This document shows, one piece after another, positions 42,109-44,647 of a stretch of DNA of 44,647 bases. Where the stretch lies: NCBI GenBank assembly GCA_017554445.1, contig JAFZIJ010000143.1:1-44647 (forward strand), written 5' to 3'. Numbering within the stretch: the first letter of the stretch is position 1; every line of letters starts with the position of its first letter. Source of the DNA: Victivallales bacterium (GTDB lineage: Bacteria > Verrucomicrobiota > Lentisphaeria > Oligosphaerales > Oligosphaeraceae). A program made the position numbers and the translations under genes. A model generated the notes under the pieces. The model ran no database searches. It was given only the letters and a program-made list of their open reading frames with translations, and was not told where the DNA came from.

Positions 42109-42834
42109 ATGAAATCCGTCATTAACAGCGTCATGCCGCAAGCGACCATGGTCGATTATCCGGGCCGTTTGTCCGGCCTCATGTTCACAAGCGGCTGCAA
42201 TTTCCACTGCGGCTTCTGCCATAACGCGGCGTTGCTCTACAATGAAGCGAAGCATGGCGACGCCACCGCCGAAACGTATGATTTCGACAAATTGGACGAA
42301 ATTCTCAAAGGTTTCAAGCGGCAGTGGACGAACGCGATCACCATAACAGGCGGCGAACCGACCATTCATCCGAACCTGCCTGAAACGCTGGAATTCATCA
42401 AAAAACGCGGCTTTCTCATCAAATTGGATTCCAACGGCTCCAATCCGGACATGCTGCGCAAATGCATGCCTTACCTTGATTATATCGCCATGGACATCAA
42501 ATGCCCGATGGAACGCTATGAAGAGCTTGTCGGCTTCGGCGATACGGACAAAATCGCGGAATCCATCGACATCATCATGCACTGCGGCAAGACGTACGAA
42601 TTCCGCACGACGCTTGTGGAGACGTATTTCTTCGAAGAGGACATCCATACATGCGGCAAGATGGTGCTGGGAGCGGACTTGTACGTTGTTCAGCCGTTCA
42701 TTCCGCATGACGATCTACCCGACCCCGCCCTGCGGAGACAGCCGCGCACGCGTCCGGCCTTCTTGCACATGGCGGCGGACATCCTCAAGGCATACGTCAA
42801 GAAAGCCGTTGTGAGAGGCGAAGAGGCCGTCTGA
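42109..42834 (+). CDS. nrdG: Anaerobic ribonucleotide reductase activating protein (radical SAM)
   Basis: The ATG at 42109 after GATAGGA gives 241 residues; the upstream TTG in frame lies in the terminator-like hairpin region and is rejected. The SAM cluster motif is C30-x3-C34-x2-C37 (CNFHCGFC) after MVDYPGRLSGLMFTSG, followed by TITGGEPTIHPNLPETLEFI, KLDSNGSNP and DYIAMDIKCPMERYEELVG. It uses SAM to form the Gly863 radical in NrdD. Its layout and length are those of the longer NrdG2-like group, not the 155-residue E. coli NrdG. The PHP gene follows one base after its stop. Confidence 0.9.
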   Translation: MKSVINSVMPQATMVDYPGRLSGLMFTSGCNFHCGFCHNAALLYNEAKHGDATAETYDFDKLDEILKGFKRQWTNAITITGGEPTIHPNLPETLEFIKKRGFLIKLDSNGSNPDMLRKCMPYLDYIAMDIKCPMERYEELVGFGDTDKIAESIDIIMHCGKTYEFRTTLVETYFFEEDIHTCGKMVLGADLYVVQPFIPHDDLPDPALRRQPRTRPAFLHMAADILKAYVKKAVVRGEEAV

Positions 42835-42835
42835 A

Positions 42836-43696
42836 ATGATTGATCTGCATTGCCATAGCACGGCGTCTGACGGAACGGTGCCGCCGGAGGAGCTTCCTCT
42901 GTTGGCGCGGAAGGCCGGGCTGACGGCGTTGGCGTTGACGGATCATGACACGGTGAATGGCGTGGAGACGTTTCTGGATGCCGCAAAGAACGTTCCCGAC
43001 GTGCGTTGCATACCCGGCATCGAACTGGCCTGCCGACTGGAAAGCGGCGAGCATTGCCATATTGTCGGATTGTTTGTGGATTATAGAAACGACACGCTAC
43101 AACGGCTCTGCAATCAGATTGTCGAATGGCGTGAAGAGCGCAACCGTTGCATGTTGGAGAAATTATCCGAACTTGGCATGCCGTTGGACTATGAAACGTT
43201 GAAAGCGCGGCATGGAGATACGGTCGTGGGGCGTCCGCACATCGCGGAGGAAATGGTCAACCGCGGCTATTGCAAGACAATACGGGATGCATTTCAGCAA
43301 TATATCAGCCGTGGCCGCTCCGCGTATTGCGAACGGGAGGTTCCGGATGGGCCGACGTGTCTGCAAGCCATCCATGACGCTGGTGGACTGGCGATCTGGG
43401 CCCATCCGATGACCAGTTCCAGCCGCACGCAGTCGAAATGCCTTGCCATTGCGACGGAATTACGTGATTTCGGGCTGGACGGCATTGAGGTGTATTATTC
43501 AGAACACAGTCCAACGCAACAGGATACTGTCTTGAGAATCGCCGCCAAACTGAATTTGGCTGTGAGCGGCGGTTCGGATTTCCACGGAGACCATATTCCA
43601 GAAATCAAACTTGGTGTCGGCTACGGAAGTTTGCGCGTGCCCGACAGCCTGCTGGAAGAATTGAATAAACGGGCGGAAAAGTATCGGAATGCCTGA
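42836..43696 (+). CDS. PHP-domain phosphoesterase (YciV/RNase AM-like)
   Basis: The 286-residue protein has the PHP metal sites: DLHCHSTASDGTVPPEEL (2-19), LTDHDTVNG, GIELAC, HIVGLFVD, GGLAIWAHP and GGSDFHGD. It matches the YciV/TrpH group, whose E. coli member is a 5'-3' exonuclease and 3',5'-nucleoside bisphosphate phosphatase. It starts one base after the activase stop and so may share its transcript. Confidence 0.9.
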   Translation: MIDLHCHSTASDGTVPPEELPLLARKAGLTALALTDHDTVNGVETFLDAAKNVPDVRCIPGIELACRLESGEHCHIVGLFVDYRNDTLQRLCNQIVEWREERNRCMLEKLSELGMPLDYETLKARHGDTVVGRPHIAEEMVNRGYCKTIRDAFQQYISRGRSAYCEREVPDGPTCLQAIHDAGGLAIWAHPMTSSSRTQSKCLAIATELRDFGLDGIEVYYSEHSPTQQDTVLRIAAKLNLAVSGGSDFHGDHIPEIKLGVGYGSLRVPDSLLEELNKRAEKYRNA

Positions 43697-44036
43697 GGCT
43701 TCTTTTTTTTTTGGGGGGAAGATTGAACGGCATTCGTCTTGTCTTTTGTCGTATTCCTTCTCAAGCTTGGAATAAACGCTTTTTGGCATATTTACAGCTA
43801 TAATAGCTTGATCTTGAAACATATCCGAATATTTGACAAATGGAATTTGTCATAAGAAGTCATAAGGAATTATAAGGAATTATAAGGAATCATATGATTA
43901 GCTGATATTTTATTTATTTAGTTTTATATCTTACTTATTATTAAAAACTTATTTGTATTTTATAAAGTAACATCTATAGTATTGAATTGATAGAAAATGA
44001 ATTAATCCATAAAAGTTTTTTGAATCAGAACAAGAA
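43697..44036. other. AT-rich gap before the DUF1016 gene, with decamer repeat and palindrome
   Basis: No gene is visible. A GCC-TGA-GGC mini-hairpin before a long T run (about 43693-43712) may end the PHP transcript. TGACAAAT-GGA-ATTTGTCA (43834-43852) is a perfect 8-bp palindrome. Decamers CATAAGAAGT, CATAAGGAAT, TATAAGGAAT, TATAAGGAAT follow at 43851-43890. From 43891 the sequence is very AT-rich up to the next ATG. Confidence 0.6.
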
Positions 44037-44647
44037 ATGAAAAATAGAAGGACAGATGCACTTTCAACAGCGGCGATAGGGGATGAAGACTATCGTTCAT
44101 GGCTGAAAAGGTTGAAATCACAAGTACGCAGTGCGCAGGTCAAGGCTGCCATACGGGTGAATATCGAACTTCTGCAACTCTATTGGAATATGGGGCATGA
44201 CATCGCCGAAAAGCATCTTGATGCTGCCTATGGTAGCGGATTCTTCGACCGCCTCAGCCGAGACCTCAAGGCGGAATTTCCGCATATGGAGGGGTTCTCC
44301 GTTTCCAACCTTAAATACATCAAACGATTCTACCTCTTTTATGCTCCATGGATTTTGCACCAAGCTGGTGCAGAATTGGAAGAAGATCAAAATCGTCACC
44401 AAGCTGGTGACGAATTGAGTAATGGAAATCGTCACCAAGCTGGTGACGAATTGAGAGGCGGTGAAATTTTGCACCAAGCTGATGCAAAATTGGAAGAAGA
44501 TCAAAATCGTCACCAAGCTGGTGACGAATTGAGAGGCGGTGAGATTTTGCATCAAGCTGATGCAAAATTGGAAGAAGAGCAAAATCGTCACCAAGCTGGT
44601 GACGAATTGAGTAATGGAAATCGTCACCAAGCTGGTGACGAATTGAG
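44037..44647 (+). CDS. DUF1016/YhcG-family (PDDEXK-type) nuclease, partial, with repeat-expanded linker
   Basis: The gene runs off the window after 203 codons. Residues about 18-102 are a DUF1016 N-terminal domain: IRVNIELLQLYWNMGHDI, FFDRLSRDLKAEFPHMEGFS and NLKYIKRFYLFY. The nuclease half should follow beyond the window. Between them, from residue 105 on, is a repetitive linker of 12- and 14-residue units each containing HQAG or HQAD (RHQAGDELSNGN, RHQAGDELRGGE, ILHQADAKLEEDQN), running to the window end. YhcG proteins occur in mobile islands and beside restriction systems; their role is debated. The ATG has only a weak ribosome site. Confidence 0.85.
   Translation, partial: MKNRRTDALSTAAIGDEDYRSWLKRLKSQVRSAQVKAAIRVNIELLQLYWNMGHDIAEKHLDAAYGSGFFDRLSRDLKAEFPHMEGFSVSNLKYIKRFYLFYAPWILHQAGAELEEDQNRHQAGDELSNGNRHQAGDELRGGEILHQADAKLEEDQNRHQAGDELRGGEILHQADAKLEEEQNRHQAGDELSNGNRHQAGDEL
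44353..44641. repeat. Eight-unit array of coding palindromes in the DUF1016 gene
   Basis: Each unit is an inverted repeat around the constant loop AAGCT, in 36- or 42-bp frame-keeping steps. Type 1 (CGTCACCAAGCTGGTGACG and flanking T/A) occurs at 44393, 44429, 44507, 44585 and 44621. Type 2 occurs at 44353 (TGCACC/GGTGCA), 44466 (GCACC/GATGC, one mismatch) and 44544 (GCATC/GATGC, perfect 10-bp stem). The array may continue past the window. Confidence 0.95.

Noticed and set aside
43499..43822. 107-codon minus-strand gene at the end of the PHP gene
   Set aside because: Most of it is antisense to the PHP domain core and no ribosome site or family pattern supports it.
44118..44630. 170-codon minus-strand frame with FVTSLVTI repeats
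   Set aside because: It is the antisense reading of the DUF1016 gene and its palindrome array; the repetition follows from the DNA symmetry.

Overview
The window is a stretch of bacterial chromosome of moderately high G+C, with AT-rich gaps and no rRNA or tRNA gene that I can see. The organism looks Gram-negative because it has a Kdo transferase, many lipoproteins and a sedoheptulose-phosphate-isomerase-like SIS protein. It looks anaerobic because it has a class III ribonucleotide reductase with its activase, a glycyl-radical-enzyme activase, an ETF alpha subunit and a complete V/A-type ATPase. A DUF1080 protein, a DUF6785-type membrane protein, HEAT-repeat lipoproteins and GHL-type glycosidases point to the PVC superphylum, most likely Lentisphaerota or Kiritimatiellota from a gut-like habitat. 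That placement is inference from gene content.

Layout. 1-4013 (minus): lipoprotein, GHL10 glycosidase and ABC exporter operon ending in a strong terminator. 4099-5127: mnmA. 5296-7530 (minus): a divergent purine-nucleoside-phosphorylase-like protein and an orphan etfA, separated by a 290-bp array built from octamers. 7709-13126: HEAT lipoprotein, DUF1080 protein and large membrane transporter. 13254-16381: SIS protein, then dnaN and recF without dnaA. 16390-18373: an AT-rich KilA-N gene preceded by a 13-bp inverted repeat, and a lone YejB-type permease. 18490-23995: SpoIIE-type phosphatase, waaA, glycyl-radical activase, DMT transporter and trmO. 24111-29358: GHL6-like glycosidase and a DUF4175-like protein. 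29392-37873: nine-gene V-ATPase operon read from a symmetric divergent promoter. 37903-38313: a DUF2442 gene broken by one in-frame TGA. 38439-42834: nrdD, a redoxin gene and the nrdG-like activase, with NrdR-box-like sites upstream. 42836-43696: PHP phosphatase. 44037-end: a DUF1016/YhcG-type nuclease gene whose linker is an in-frame array of palindromes.

The genes are mostly housekeeping: tRNA modification, replication, nucleotide reduction, ion-pumping ATPase and glycan processing. The accessory and less ordinary material is the KilA-N gene, the DUF2442 pseudogene, the DUF1016 gene, and a striking set of short-period tandem repeats (7, 8, 9 and 10 bp) in the spacers, several of which supply the stop codons of the flanking genes. 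The most unusual structure is the eight-palindrome coding array at 44353-44641, where sequence differences between units largely keep the hairpin stems paired.
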